From Christiangramia salexigens (GTDB lineage Bacteria; Bacteroidota; Bacteroidia; Flavobacteriales; Flavobacteriaceae), in the NCBI RefSeq assembly GCF_001889005.1, contig NZ_CP018153.1, positions 2,772,001 through 2,836,000 on the forward strand: a stretch of DNA of 64,000 nt, written 5' to 3'. This document shows positions 38,394 through 48,782 of this stretch, in pieces. Under the pieces are notes generated by a model. The model saw only the letters and a list, made by a program, of their open reading frames with translations. It did not search any database and was not told where the DNA came from. The position numbers and the translations under genes were made by a program. Position 1 is the first letter of the stretch, and every line of letters starts with the position of its first letter.

Positions 38394-38798
38394 ATGGCAA
38401 AGAAGACAAATCAAAAAGCCGGGAAGACTCAGAAGAAACGTAAAGTAATCGTTGAAGCAAACGGTGAAGCTCACGTGACTGCTTCTTTTAACAACATCAT
38501 TATCTCTCTTACAAATAAGAAAGGTGATGTTGTAGCATGGTCGTCTGCAGGTAAGATGGGCTTTAGAGGATCTAAGAAAAACACTCCTTATGCTGCACAG
38601 CTTGCCGCTGAAGATGCTTCAAAAACTGCTCATGAGGCTGGTTTGCGTAAAGTGAAGGTGTATGTTAAGGGGCCTGGTAATGGTAGAGAATCTGCAATAA
38701 GATCTCTTCATAACAATGGGATTGAAGTGACAGAGATCATCGATATCACTCCACTTCCGCACAATGGTTGTCGTCCACCTAAGAGACGTAGAGTTTAA
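38394..38798 (+). CDS. rpsK: 30S ribosomal protein S11
   Basis: 134 residues. A platform protein: [40 protein letters not shown], and the end [17 protein letters not shown] ([14 protein letters not shown]). Followed by an unusually long 83-nt gap before rpsD. Confidence 0.99.
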   Translation: MAKKTNQKAGKTQKKRKVIVEANGEAHVTASFNNIIISLTNKKGDVVAWSSAGKMGFRGSKKNTPYAAQLAAEDASKTAHEAGLRKVKVYVKGPGNGRESAIRSLHNNGIEVTEIIDITPLPHNGCRPPKRRRV

Positions 38799-38881
38799 TA
38801 AATTTAATAATTAGGAGAGGAATTAGATTATCGAAGGACTTATGCCTTAATTCATAATCCCTTTCCCAAACAACTATAGTA

Positions 38882-39487
38882 ATGGCAAGATATACTGGTC
38901 CAAAAACTAAAATAGCCCGTAAATTCGGTGAAGCTATTTTTGGAGACGACAAATCTTTCGAAAAAAGAAATTATCCTCCAGGACAACACGGTAACAACCG
39001 TCGTCGTGGAAAGAAATCGGAATATGCTATCCAGTTGATGGAGAAGCAAAAAGCTAAGTATACTTATGGTATTCTTGAGCGTCAATTCCGTAATATGTTT
39101 GAAAAAGCAACTCGTGCACAGGGAATTACTGGTGAGGTGCTTCTTCAATTATGCGAATCTCGTTTAGATAATGTAGTGTACCGAATGGGTGTTGCTCCTT
39201 CAAGAAGAGCTGCACGTCAATTAGTAGGGCACCGTCATATTACCGTTAACGGAGAACTAGTTAATATCCCATCTTACCAATTGAAGCCAGGTGATGTTGT
39301 AGGAGTAAGAGAGAAATCAAAATCACTAGCTGTGATTCAGGAGTCTCTTTCTAACAACAGCAGTGTTTACGAATGGGTATCTTGGAATTCAGAAAAGAAA
39401 GAAGGTACTTTCGTATCTGTTCCTGGAAGAGTTCAGATTCCTGAAAACATTAATGAGCAATTTATAGTCGAATTATATTCGAAATAA
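38882..39487 (+). CDS. rpsD: 30S ribosomal protein S4
   Basis: 201 residues. S4 nucleates 30S assembly and is the alpha-operon repressor in E. coli. [20 protein letters not shown] at the start, then the S4 RNA-binding motif [20 protein letters not shown] with [11 protein letters not shown]. It lacks the N-terminal zinc cysteines of C+ S4. The 83-nt upstream spacer contains a GGAGAGGA stretch too far from the ATG to be a ribosome-binding site. Confidence 0.99.
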   Translation: MARYTGPKTKIARKFGEAIFGDDKSFEKRNYPPGQHGNNRRRGKKSEYAIQLMEKQKAKYTYGILERQFRNMFEKATRAQGITGEVLLQLCESRLDNVVYRMGVAPSRRAARQLVGHRHITVNGELVNIPSYQLKPGDVVGVREKSKSLAVIQESLSNNSSVYEWVSWNSEKKEGTFVSVPGRVQIPENINEQFIVELYSK

Positions 39488-39509
39488 TAATTCACACAGA
39501 AGTCGAAAT

Positions 39510-40502
39510 ATGGCAATACTAAATTTTCAGAAGCCCGATAAAGTTATAATGATTGATTCAACAGATTTCGAAGGGAAATTTGAATTTCGCCCTTTGGAGC
39601 CTGGTTATGGATTAACCGTTGGTAACGCTTTAAGACGAGTGCTTTTATCTTCTTTGGAAGGTTTCGCGATCACTTCAGTTAGAATTGAAGGTGTAGATCA
39701 CGAATTCTCTACCATTGCAGGAGTAGTGGAAGATGTAACTGAGATTATTCTTAACCTGAAACAGATCAGGTTTAAAAGACAAATCGATGAGATTGATAAC
39801 GAATCGGTTACTATTTCAGTTTCCGGAGAAGATCAATTAACTGCCGGTCACTTCCAGAAATTCATTTCAGGATTCCAAATCCTTAACCCAGATCAGGTGA
39901 TCTGTAATATGGATAAGAACATCAATCTGAATATGGAGATCACTATCGAAAAAGGTAGAGGTTACGTTCCGGCCGAAGAAAACAAGAAAGCCAATGCTCC
40001 TTTAGGTACTATTTTCACAGATTCTATCTATACTCCAATTAAGAATGTAAAGTATAGCATCGAAAATTACCGTGTGGAGCAGAAGACTGACTATGAAAAA
40101 CTGGTATTTGAAATTATCAGTGATGGTTCTATTCATCCAAAAGATGCGTTAACCGAGGCAGCGAAAACTTTAATTCACCACTTCATGTTATTCTCTGATG
40201 AGAGAATAACTCTTGAAGCCGATGAGATCGCTCAAACTGAAACTTATGATGAAGAATCTCTTCACATGAGACAATTGCTTAAAACTAAGCTTGTAGATCT
40301 TGATCTTTCAGTAAGAGCCTTGAACTGTTTGAAAGCTGCTGAAGTTGATACTTTAGGTGACCTTGTATCTTACAACAAGAATGATTTAATGAAATTCAGA
40401 AACTTCGGTAAAAAATCTCTTACTGAATTGGAAGAGCTTGTAAGTAACAAAGGTTTGAACTTTGGTATGGATCTATCAAAATATAAACTGGATAAAGACT
40501 AG
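39510..40502 (+). CDS. rpoA: DNA-directed RNA polymerase alpha subunit
   Basis: 330 residues. The N-terminal dimerisation domain (about 1-235) has [20 protein letters not shown]. The C-terminal helix-hairpin-helix domain (about 255-320) has [20 protein letters not shown] and [19 protein letters not shown], which contact DNA and activators. It lies in the standard place between rpsD and rplQ. A 103-nt spacer with a weak hairpin (40507-40526) separates it from rplQ. Confidence 0.99.
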   Translation: MAILNFQKPDKVIMIDSTDFEGKFEFRPLEPGYGLTVGNALRRVLLSSLEGFAITSVRIEGVDHEFSTIAGVVEDVTEIILNLKQIRFKRQIDEIDNESVTISVSGEDQLTAGHFQKFISGFQILNPDQVICNMDKNINLNMEITIEKGRGYVPAEENKKANAPLGTIFTDSIYTPIKNVKYSIENYRVEQKTDYEKLVFEIISDGSIHPKDALTEAAKTLIHHFMLFSDERITLEADEIAQTETYDEESLHMRQLLKTKLVDLDLSVRALNCLKAAEVDTLGDLVSYNKNDLMKFRNFGKKSLTELEELVSNKGLNFGMDLSKYKLDKD

Positions 40503-40605
40503 TCATACTGTATCTAATAGTACAGTTATAGTCTAAATAATATAAACAACGTCATAATTTGCTCCTCAAAATGGGTCGCAGCAAGATGATGAAATTTAAA
40601 ATGTC

Positions 40606-41148
40606 ATGAGACACGGAAAGAAATCAAATCACTTAGGTAGGAAAACTGCACATCGTAAAGCAATGCTTGCGAATATGGCATGTTCCCTAATTGAGCACAA
40701 ACGTATCAATACTACTGTTGCTAAAGCAAAAGCTCTTAAAGTTTTTGTTGAGCCTCTAGTAACTAAGTCTAAGGAAGATACTACACACAACAGACGTATC
40801 GTATTTAGTAAACTAAGAAGCAAGGAAGCAGTAAGTGAATTGTTTCGTGAGGTAGCTCCTAAAGTGGGAGATCGTCCAGGAGGTTATACCAGAGTTATTA
40901 AACTTGGTAGCCGTTTGGGGGATGCTGCAGAAATGGCTCTTGTAGAGTTAGTAGACTTCAATGAAACCTACAATGTAGGAGAGAAGCCTAAGAAGAAAAA
41001 ATCTACTCGTCGTGCCGGTAAGAAGAAAGCTGATGCTGAAACTACTGCACAACCAAAAGAAGCTTCTGCAAAAGAGACTAAAAAAGAAAGCCCAAAAGCT
41101 GAAGAGCCAAAGGCTGAAGAAAAAAAGGACGATAAAAAAGAAGAATAG
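40606..41148 (+). CDS. rplQ: 50S ribosomal protein L17 with charged C-terminal extension
   Basis: 180 residues. The first 120 or so form standard L17 ([58 protein letters not shown]). From about residue 126 there is a low-complexity Lys/Glu/Ala/Pro-rich tail of about 55 residues, ending [10 protein letters not shown], which E. coli L17 (127 residues) does not have. L17 sits near the tunnel exit, so the tail would project from the ribosome surface. Last gene of the cluster, followed by a terminator. Confidence 0.98.
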   Translation: MRHGKKSNHLGRKTAHRKAMLANMACSLIEHKRINTTVAKAKALKVFVEPLVTKSKEDTTHNRRIVFSKLRSKEAVSELFREVAPKVGDRPGGYTRVIKLGSRLGDAAEMALVELVDFNETYNVGEKPKKKKSTRRAGKKKADAETTAQPKEASAKETKKESPKAEEPKAEEKKDDKKEE

Positions 41149-41179
41149 AAATGACTCTTTTTACAACCTAAAATTTTTT

Positions 41180-41213
41180 AAAAGGATAAGCTTTAATAGT
41201 TTATCCTTTTTTT
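41180..41213 (+). terminator. Terminator ending the ribosomal-protein cluster
   Basis: AAAGGATAA (41181-41189) pairs with TTATCCTTT (41201-41209) around an 11-base loop, continued by more T (to 41213). Located 32 nt after the rplQ stop. Confidence 0.85.
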
Positions 41214-41267
41214 ATATCCTTTAAATAATATAATTAATTTTACGGCCACAGCAATCACAACACAACT

Positions 41268-42380
41268 ATGAAGTACCAGGCGAGAAAAAAAGCGGTTATT
41301 TTACTTGAAGATGGCACTATATTTTATGGTAAAGCCATTGGTAATAATGAAGGAAGCGCAGTAGGTGAAGTTTGTTTTAACACCGGGATGACGGGATATC
41401 AGGAGATCTTTACAGATCCATCTTATTTCGGTCAGCTCATGGTAACAACCAACGCGCATATTGGAAATTATGGAACTAAGGAAAGTGAGAACGAATCTGG
41501 TAAAGCCAAGATATCAGGGCTCATTTGTAAAAACTTTAGTTATACTCAATCAAGACCTGCCGCCGACAGAACTTTACTAGAATTCCTTGAAGAGAGTAAC
41601 CTGTTTGCAATCTCAGATGTAGATACCAGAGCACTTGTAACCTATATTCGTGAGAATGGTGCAATGAACGCTATTATTTCTACAGATGTTGATAATATTG
41701 AAGGTCTAAAAGAAGAGCTCAAAAAAGTGCCAGATATGAATGGCCTTGAGCTTGCATCTAAGGTTTCCACAAAAGAACCTTATTACTTTGGAAATGAAGA
41801 TGCGACTTATAAAATTGCTGCTCTGGATATAGGGATCAAGAAGAATATTCTTCGAAACTTTGCAGATAGAGATGCTTATGTAAAGGTATTTCCTTACGAT
41901 GCAACCTACGAAGAAATGAAGGAATGGAACCCTGATGGTTATTTCCTTTCAAATGGTCCTGGAGATCCACAGCCTCTGGAAAGTGCAATCAAAGCGACTA
42001 AGACAATAATTGAAAATGATCATCCATTATTCGGGATCTGTTTAGGTCACCAGGTAATAGCAATTGCCAACGGGATCAAAACCTATAAAATGCACCATGG
42101 TCACAGAGGAATTAACCACCCTGTGAAGAACCTGAAAACCGGTAAGGGGGAGATCACTTCCCAAAACCACGGTTTTGCGGTAGATAAGGCAGATACAGAA
42201 GCTAATCCTAATGTAGAGATCACTCATATTTGTTTGAATGATGGCACCGTAGGAGGATTGGAGATGATAAATAAAAATGTATTTTCTGTACAGTACCATC
42301 CGGAAGCTAGTCCCGGTCCACACGATGCGAGCTATCTTTTTGATGAATTTATAGATAGGATCAAATCAGCGAAATCATAA
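41268..42380 (+). CDS. carA: Carbamoyl-phosphate synthase small subunit (glutaminase)
   Basis: 370 residues, full length. It hydrolyses glutamine to ammonia for carbamoyl phosphate made by CarB, feeding arginine and pyrimidine synthesis. The N-terminal domain (EDGTIFYGKAIGNNEGSAVG) is followed by a class I glutamine amidotransferase domain with the triad Cys258 (FGICLGHQ), His344 and Glu346 (YHPEASPGPHD). carB is not in the window. A weak -7-like TAATTTTA lies at 41235-41242. Single-gene unit between two terminators. Confidence 0.98.
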   Translation: MKYQARKKAVILLEDGTIFYGKAIGNNEGSAVGEVCFNTGMTGYQEIFTDPSYFGQLMVTTNAHIGNYGTKESENESGKAKISGLICKNFSYTQSRPAADRTLLEFLEESNLFAISDVDTRALVTYIRENGAMNAIISTDVDNIEGLKEELKKVPDMNGLELASKVSTKEPYYFGNEDATYKIAALDIGIKKNILRNFADRDAYVKVFPYDATYEEMKEWNPDGYFLSNGPGDPQPLESAIKATKTIIENDHPLFGICLGHQVIAIANGIKTYKMHHGHRGINHPVKNLKTGKGEITSQNHGFAVDKADTEANPNVEITHICLNDGTVGGLEMINKNVFSVQYHPEASPGPHDASYLFDEFIDRIKSAKS

Positions 42381-42402
42381 TCAGGATTTATAAATACTAA
42401 AT

Positions 42403-42438
42403 TAAAAAAGGCCGAAATTATAATTTCGGCCTTTTTTA
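42403..42438 (+). terminator. Long perfect palindromic terminator after carA
   Basis: A 36-bp uninterrupted inverted repeat centred between 42420 and 42421, with a GGCCGAAATT core and A and T runs at the ends. Works in both directions. It starts 22 nt after the carA stop. Confidence 0.88.
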
Positions 42439-42514
42439 TTACTCTTAGGTCTAAAAAAAATATTTTAGGCTGATTATTCTCCTTAATTTGGGTGCTTAAT
42501 CCTAAAATCTAAAA

Positions 42515-43036
42515 ATGAAAAAACTATTAAGTCTTGCAATCCTGTTATTAGGTATGGCGGGTTTTTCTCAGGAAACCACTACAACCAGTCAATTTTCTTT
42601 AAATCTATTATGGCCTTCCGCAGAATATGAAGTGTCGATATCCGACAATTCAACTATAGATATGAACCTTGGAATAGGTTTCGCCTATCATGAAGATTTT
42701 ACCGGCTCTAATTATGGGATTTATCCTGGTTTTGAAACTCAATACCGTTATTATTATAATTTTTTAAAGAGAAGTGAGAAAGATAAAAAGACCTCGGAGA
42801 ATTCAGCCAATTATATAGCCTTACTCGGCTCGGTGACCGGAGGAGACCCGATTATTGGGGATTTGCGGTATGATAGTGATTATGGGATATTTTTTGGTCC
42901 AGCCTGGGGAATGCAACGCGTGTATAACAGCGGTTTTAAATTAAATCTTAATCTTGGTGCCGGTTACGGTTTCAATGAAAACGGAGACTCCTATATTGCT
43001 CCTTTAGTTGCATTTCAATTAGGATGGGTCATGTAG
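42515..43036 (+). CDS. Small outer-membrane beta-barrel-like protein, unknown function
   Basis: 173 residues. The signal peptide is MKKLLSLAILLLGMAGFSQ. The mature part has alternating strands rich in Tyr, Phe and Gly: IDMNLGIGFAYHEDFTGSNY, ETQYRYYYNFLKRSEKDKKT, and LNLNLGAGYGFNENGDSYIA ending FQLGWVM. This resembles eight-stranded outer-membrane barrels of the DUF3575/OmpW-like size class, but I cannot name a family. A weak -7-like TTAATTTG is at 42483-42490. It stands alone between carA and eno. The following 191 bp show no gene. Confidence 0.7.
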   Translation: MKKLLSLAILLLGMAGFSQETTTTSQFSLNLLWPSAEYEVSISDNSTIDMNLGIGFAYHEDFTGSNYGIYPGFETQYRYYYNFLKRSEKDKKTSENSANYIALLGSVTGGDPIIGDLRYDSDYGIFFGPAWGMQRVYNSGFKLNLNLGAGYGFNENGDSYIAPLVAFQLGWVM

Positions 43037-43180
43037 ATGATCTTGAGCTATAACATTGAAATAAAGCGCACAATAGAATGGCATTTGGCTAAAATTATCA
43101 GGTAATTCCCCGAAAACGTTTTAGTAGTTTTTCAGCTATAAATGGCTTAAAACTATGGTGTTCAGTCGCTTTTTTGGAGG

Positions 43181-43188
43181 TGTCTTTG
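43181..43188 (+). promoter_or_regulatory. Possible -7 element of eno
   Basis: TGTCTTTG, one mismatch from TAnnTTTG, 39 nt before the eno ATG, with a TTC about 17 nt upstream instead of TTG. Weak. Confidence 0.3.
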
Positions 43189-43218
43189 TATCTTGCACTT
43201 TATTCAATTAACTAATAA

Positions 43219-44517
<1,299 letters not shown>

Positions 44518-44540
44518 GAAATCGCATCCTAAAAAAATTC

Positions 44541-44569
44541 AGGCCTCTTCGAAAGAAGAGGCCTTTTTT
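44541..44569 (+). terminator. Terminator of eno with GAAA tetraloop
   Basis: AGGCCTCTTC pairs with GAAGAGGCCT around a GAAA (GNRA) loop, followed by six T (44564-44569). 23 nt after the stop. Confidence 0.92.
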
Positions 44570-44676
44570 ATTTAAAATTCAGCTATATATTGGTTATATT
44601 AACAATCAATTAATGAATTAAGTGAAAATCATTAATTCCGTCTTTAAATTCAGTTAATTAATCAACCAATTTTTTC

Positions 44677-46218
44677 TTGAAAACCAATTTTTTATTTGTT
44701 GCTGCCGAAAATGATGGGATCCCTCGTTGTAAAGCCGGAGGGATGGGTGATGTAGTTCGGGATGTGCCCAGACAGATCGCCGTCAGAGGGGATAATGTCT
44801 ATGTGGTGACTCCTTCTTATTCCAGATTACATCTTACCGGAAAAAAGGTAGCTAATATCAACTTTCAATATAGAGGTGAACCGAATCAGGCCGAATTATA
44901 TGTAATTCCCGGTAAAAAATTAATCGATGGGATAAAGCATTTTGTGATTCATCATCCCGATATAAAATCCGGAGATATAGCCCATATTTATTTTAACGAT
45001 CCGGAACAACCATTTTACTCAGATGCTAATACCTTCTCATTATTTAGTGTGGCTGTTGCGGCTGCTATCAAAGATGGCATATTAGGTTCTATTGATATAG
45101 TACATTTACATGACTGGCATACTAGTATGCTTCTGTTCCTAAGGGAGTATCATGAACATTATAAGTTCATGAAGGAACTTAAATTTGTTTACTCTATACA
45201 TAATCTTGCTATACAGGGTATAAGGCCTTTTGAAGATAATTTCTCTTCTTTGGATGCATTCTTTCCGGAAGTCTCTTACGACCGAAATAAACTTGTTGAT
45301 ACCAGATATGCTGATTGTATTAATCTGATGGCTGTAGGGATAAGGTTTGCAGATGCTGTCCATACGGTTTCTCCTTCCTATATGCAGGATATTCAACATC
45401 CAAGTAACCCTCCACATTTTATAGGTGGAGAAGGACTGGAGAAGGATCTTAGAGATGCAGCTTCAGAAAACAGATTATTTGGTATCCTGAATGGTGCGAA
45501 TTACTCTGATGTAAATCAGGTGGAAAAAGGAATATTATGGAGGCAGTGTGTCAGGAGATTATTCAGATGGTTACAAGAAGACAACAAAGATTATAAAGCG
45601 CATTATCTGGCTCACACCGGTGAAAAGATCACCAGATTTCAGGAACATAAACCTAAGTTTATCTGTTCCAGTGTTGCACGATTAACCGAACAGAAATTCT
45701 TTTTCTTTCGTGAAGACCCGGACCTGTTGCCAAATCTCATGAAAAAGCTGGACGAAGTTAATGGGGTTTATATCCTATTGGGGACCGGTGCACCCGAGTA
45801 TGAGGCTATATTCAGAGAGGCCAGTTATAGGCATAAGAACTTTATTTTTATGAATGCTCAATCTGATAGCGTTATAGATATGCTGTATCAGGAATCAGAT
45901 CTTTATTTAATGCCAAGTTTATTTGAGCCCTGCGGGATCAGTCAAATGCTGGCCATGAGAAATGGACAGCCTTGTTTGGTGCACCATACCGGTGGCCTGA
46001 AGGATACAGTGGTGCATGGTGAAACAGGTTTTAGTTTTGACGGAGATACAGTGGAGGCCAAAAAGCAGGATTTTATACATGTATTTTCGGAAGCCGTGGA
46101 TATGTTCTTTAATAATAAAGCAAAATGGAAGAAGATCTGTAACAGTGCGAAAAGACAAAAATTCAGCTGGGAAAAATCTGTGGATAAATATTATAAAGAT
46201 CTCTACCCGCTAAAATAG
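44677..46218 (+). CDS. GT5-family glycogen/starch synthase-like glycosyltransferase
   Basis: 513 residues. The N-terminal catalytic domain has the glucosyl-donor motif KAGGMGDV (19-26; usually KTGGLADV), and VHLHDWHTSMLLF matches the GT5 HxHDW segment. The C-terminal domain carries ESDLYLMPSLFEPCGISQ and HHTGGLKDTV, the FEPCGLxQ donor-binding signature. It would extend alpha-1,4-glucan from ADP- or UDP-glucose. The segment before the second domain (LFGILNGANYSDVN) departs from the usual NGID-x-W form, so it is a divergent member and donor choice is uncertain. Start is TTG at 44677. No other glycogen genes nearby. No terminator is seen after it. Confidence 0.8.
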   Translation: MKTNFLFVAAENDGIPRCKAGGMGDVVRDVPRQIAVRGDNVYVVTPSYSRLHLTGKKVANINFQYRGEPNQAELYVIPGKKLIDGIKHFVIHHPDIKSGDIAHIYFNDPEQPFYSDANTFSLFSVAVAAAIKDGILGSIDIVHLHDWHTSMLLFLREYHEHYKFMKELKFVYSIHNLAIQGIRPFEDNFSSLDAFFPEVSYDRNKLVDTRYADCINLMAVGIRFADAVHTVSPSYMQDIQHPSNPPHFIGGEGLEKDLRDAASENRLFGILNGANYSDVNQVEKGILWRQCVRRLFRWLQEDNKDYKAHYLAHTGEKITRFQEHKPKFICSSVARLTEQKFFFFREDPDLLPNLMKKLDEVNGVYILLGTGAPEYEAIFREASYRHKNFIFMNAQSDSVIDMLYQESDLYLMPSLFEPCGISQMLAMRNGQPCLVHHTGGLKDTVVHGETGFSFDGDTVEAKKQDFIHVFSEAVDMFFNNKAKWKKICNSAKRQKFSWEKSVDKYYKDLYPLK

Positions 46219-46491
46219 ATCCTCTTTCCATCTGAATTCCCGGTTTTAACCTATAAACAATACTATTCGTGCTATAGAAAGTATGTATAACATCTCTCAA
46301 TTTTTTACAATCTGAGCCGATTATTATTAAAACTGCAATTTATTTTAGGCTCATCTACGTTAAAATTCACGAAAACTGAATGAAATTGGGAGAATTCTGA
46401 ATATTCTATACTCAGCTTAAAATTATTTTAACACTTAATTTCGTAATTTAGCAATCCTTAAAAAATTAATTTAAACAGAACTATATACAAT
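46219..46491. other. Intergenic region before gltA
   Basis: 273 bp, AT-rich. It has a loose TGAGCC/GGCTCA inverted repeat (46313-46318 and 46348-46353) with a 29-nt loop, and a -7-like TAATTTAG at 46444-46451, one mismatch from the Bacteroidota consensus, about 40 nt before the gltA ATG. Nothing else recognised. Confidence 0.4.
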
Positions 46492-47775
46492 ATGTCTAAA
46501 GTAGCAACACTCGAATTTGACGGAAAGAAATATGAGTTTCCTATTACGGTAGGATCTGAAGATGAAATAGGGATAGATATTAAAAAATTACGTGCGGAAG
46601 CAGGGCTAATTACCTTGGATCCCGGATTTAAAAATACCGGAAGCTGCGAGAGTGCTATCACATTTTTGGACGGTGAAAAAGGTATATTAAGATATCGTGG
46701 TTATGCTATTGAAGATCTTGCTGAAAAAGCAGACTTCCTTGAAGTAGTATACCTTCTTATTTTTGGAGAATTACCAAATAAGCAACAACTAGATAAGTTC
46801 ACGGCAGATATAAAAGAAGAATCCCATGTTGATGAGGAGATGAAAAAGATCCTGGATGGCTTTCCAAAATCGGCCCATCCAATGGGAGTTCTTTCTTCAC
46901 TAACCAGTGCGCTTATCGCATTCAACCCATCTTCTGTAGATGTTTCTTCAGAAGAAGATATGTATAATGCAATTGTAAAGATCATTGGTAAGTTCCCTGT
47001 TCTTGCTGCATGGACAATGAGAAAGAAGAATAGTCTTCCTCTAAATCACGGTGATGATACACTTGGTTACGTAGAGAATCTTCATAAAATGATGTTCGAG
47101 AAACCAGGTAAGAGCTATAAGGCAGATAAGGCAGTTATAGACGCACTGGACAAATTATTGATACTTCATGCAGATCACGAACAAAACTGTTCTACTTCTA
47201 CAGTAAGAATGGTAGGTTCTTCTCACGCCGGATTGTTTGCATCTATTTCTGCAGGTATTTCTGCATTATGGGGGCCACTTCACGGTGGAGCAAACCAGGC
47301 CGTAATTGAAATGCTTGAAGGAATTAAGAAAGATGGTGGTGATACCCATAAGTTCATGCAAAAAGCGAAGGATAAAGATGATCCTTTCCGTTTAATGGGC
47401 TTTGGACACCGTGTTTATAAGAATTTTGACCCTAGAGCAAAGATCATTAAGAAATCTGCAGATGAAGTATTGGGCCAATTAGGTGTTGAAGATCCTGTAT
47501 TGGATATCGCCAAAGGATTGGAGAAAGAAGCTTTAGAAGATGATTACTTCGTGAAAAGAAAACTTTATCCAAATGTTGATTTCTATTCCGGTATTATTTA
47601 CCGTGCACTTGGGATTCCTGTAGAAATGTTTACAGTAATGTTCGCATTAGGTAGACTGCCGGGTTGGATCGCTCAATGGAGAGAAATGAGATTGAGAAAA
47701 GAACCAATTGGTCGTCCACGTCAGATATATACAGGTGAGAACCACAGAGATTTTAAACCATTAGGAAGTCGCTAA
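46492..47775 (+). CDS. gltA: Citrate synthase (type II, hexameric class)
   Basis: 427 residues, matching the long bacterial citrate synthases. Condenses acetyl-CoA with oxaloacetate at the entry to the TCA cycle. Catalytic regions: LHADHEQNCSTSTVRMVGSS, the His in GPLHGGANQAV, GFGHRVYKNFDPRA with the second His, and the Asp in NVDFYSGIIY. The N-terminal small domain (about 1-60) is typical of the type II form. Ends at a strong terminator. Confidence 0.98.
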   Translation: MSKVATLEFDGKKYEFPITVGSEDEIGIDIKKLRAEAGLITLDPGFKNTGSCESAITFLDGEKGILRYRGYAIEDLAEKADFLEVVYLLIFGELPNKQQLDKFTADIKEESHVDEEMKKILDGFPKSAHPMGVLSSLTSALIAFNPSSVDVSSEEDMYNAIVKIIGKFPVLAAWTMRKKNSLPLNHGDDTLGYVENLHKMMFEKPGKSYKADKAVIDALDKLLILHADHEQNCSTSTVRMVGSSHAGLFASISAGISALWGPLHGGANQAVIEMLEGIKKDGGDTHKFMQKAKDKDDPFRLMGFGHRVYKNFDPRAKIIKKSADEVLGQLGVEDPVLDIAKGLEKEALEDDYFVKRKLYPNVDFYSGIIYRALGIPVEMFTVMFALGRLPGWIAQWREMRLRKEPIGRPRQIYTGENHRDFKPLGSR

Positions 47776-47804
47776 TTAAAGGCGCTCCTTATTATGAATA
47801 TTAT

Positions 47805-47837
47805 AAAAAGCTCCATCTGAGAATGGAGCTTTTTTTA
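47805..47837 (+). terminator. Terminator of gltA
   Basis: AAAAAGCTCCAT (47805-47816) pairs with ATGGAGCTTTTT (47823-47834) around six bases, then further T to 47836. The T-run merges directly into the promoter -7 box of the next operon. Confidence 0.9.
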
Positions 47838-47843
47838 TATTTG
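47836..47843 (+). promoter_or_regulatory. -7 element of the amidinohydrolase pair
   Basis: TATATTTG, an exact TAnnTTTG, beginning on the last T of the gltA terminator tract and only 17 nt before the next ATG at 47861. Initiation about 7 nt downstream would leave a leader of roughly 10 nt. Confidence 0.6.
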
Positions 47844-47860
47844 TCAAAAAATTATTCGCA

Positions 47861-48772
47861 ATGAAATTGCATATAAATAATGAAACTTCCAGATTAAGGG
47901 CAGTAGTACTTGGTACTGCAAAAAGCATTGGTCCTATTCCAACATTGGAAGAGGCTTACGACCCTAAGTCTAAAGAACATATTCTAGCCAATACCTACCC
48001 TAAAGAAGAGGATATGGTAGAAGAAATGGAAGCTGTAGCAGAAGTGTTAAAGAAATATGATGTAACGGTTTACAGGCCTGAAATTATTCAGGATTATAAT
48101 CAAATTTTCACTCGGGATATAGCATTCGTGATAGATGATAAGTTCATAAAATCGAATATCCTTCCCGATAGGGATCAGGAGATAGAGGCTATAGATCATG
48201 TTCTAAAACAGATAGATCCTGAAAATATAATCCAGTTACCCGAGGAGGCTCATATTGAGGGCGGCGATGTAATGCCTATGGGGGATTATATCTTTGTTGG
48301 TACCTATAAGGGAAAGGATTATAAAGATTTTATTACCGCCAGAACTAATATTCAGGCAGTAGAAGCCTTGAAGAAGATCTTTCCAGAGAAAAAAGTGATT
48401 TCCTTTAGTTTGAAAAAGTCTAACACAATTGCGAAGGACAATGCTTTGCATTTGGATTGTTGTTTTCAACCAGTGGGTAAAAATAAAGCCATTATATATA
48501 AAGGTGGGTTCTTGATAGAATCTGAATATGAGTGGCTTGTTAACTTTTTCGGAAAAGATAATGTATATGAGATCTCGCGTGATGAAATGTATCATATGAA
48601 CTCTAATATTTTTTCTATTTCTGAAGATGTTGTAATCTCAGAGAAGAATTTTACGCGCCTTAATACATGGCTAAGAGAGCAGGGGATTACAGTAGAGGAA
48701 GTGCCATATGCAGAGATCTCCAAACAAGAGGGATTATTGCGTTGTTCAACATTACCACTAATAAGGGATTAA
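47861..48772 (+). CDS. Guanidine-modifying (arginine deiminase/amidinotransferase) family hydrolase
   Basis: 303 residues in the pentein fold of arginine deiminase, dimethylarginine hydrolase and amidinotransferases. Visible active-site elements are FTRDIAF (83-89), EGGDV (133-137), His197 in LHLDC, and the probable nucleophile Cys295 in LLRCSTLPL near the end. It would attack a guanidino carbon of arginine or a relative through a Cys-thiouronium intermediate. The exact substrate (arginine, methylarginine, glycine-arginine transfer) cannot be read from sequence. Ten nt before the second family member, so one operon. Confidence 0.85.
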   Translation: MKLHINNETSRLRAVVLGTAKSIGPIPTLEEAYDPKSKEHILANTYPKEEDMVEEMEAVAEVLKKYDVTVYRPEIIQDYNQIFTRDIAFVIDDKFIKSNILPDRDQEIEAIDHVLKQIDPENIIQLPEEAHIEGGDVMPMGDYIFVGTYKGKDYKDFITARTNIQAVEALKKIFPEKKVISFSLKKSNTIAKDNALHLDCCFQPVGKNKAIIYKGGFLIESEYEWLVNFFGKDNVYEISRDEMYHMNSNIFSISEDVVISEKNFTRLNTWLREQGITVEEVPYAEISKQEGLLRCSTLPLIRD

Positions 48773-48782
48773 AATTATTTAA

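Noticed and set aside
40507..40526. ACTGTA/TACAGT hairpin between rpoA and rplQ as a regulatory site
   Set aside because: Six-base stem with an eight-base loop in AT-rich DNA; could be chance.
46313..46353. TGAGCC/GGCTCA inverted repeat as terminator of the GT5 gene
   Set aside because: Loop of 29 nt and no U-tract; too weak to call.
48236..48595. Minus-strand frame of 119 codons inside the amidinohydrolase gene
   Set aside because: Shadow of a strong coding gene, with no start signal or motif.
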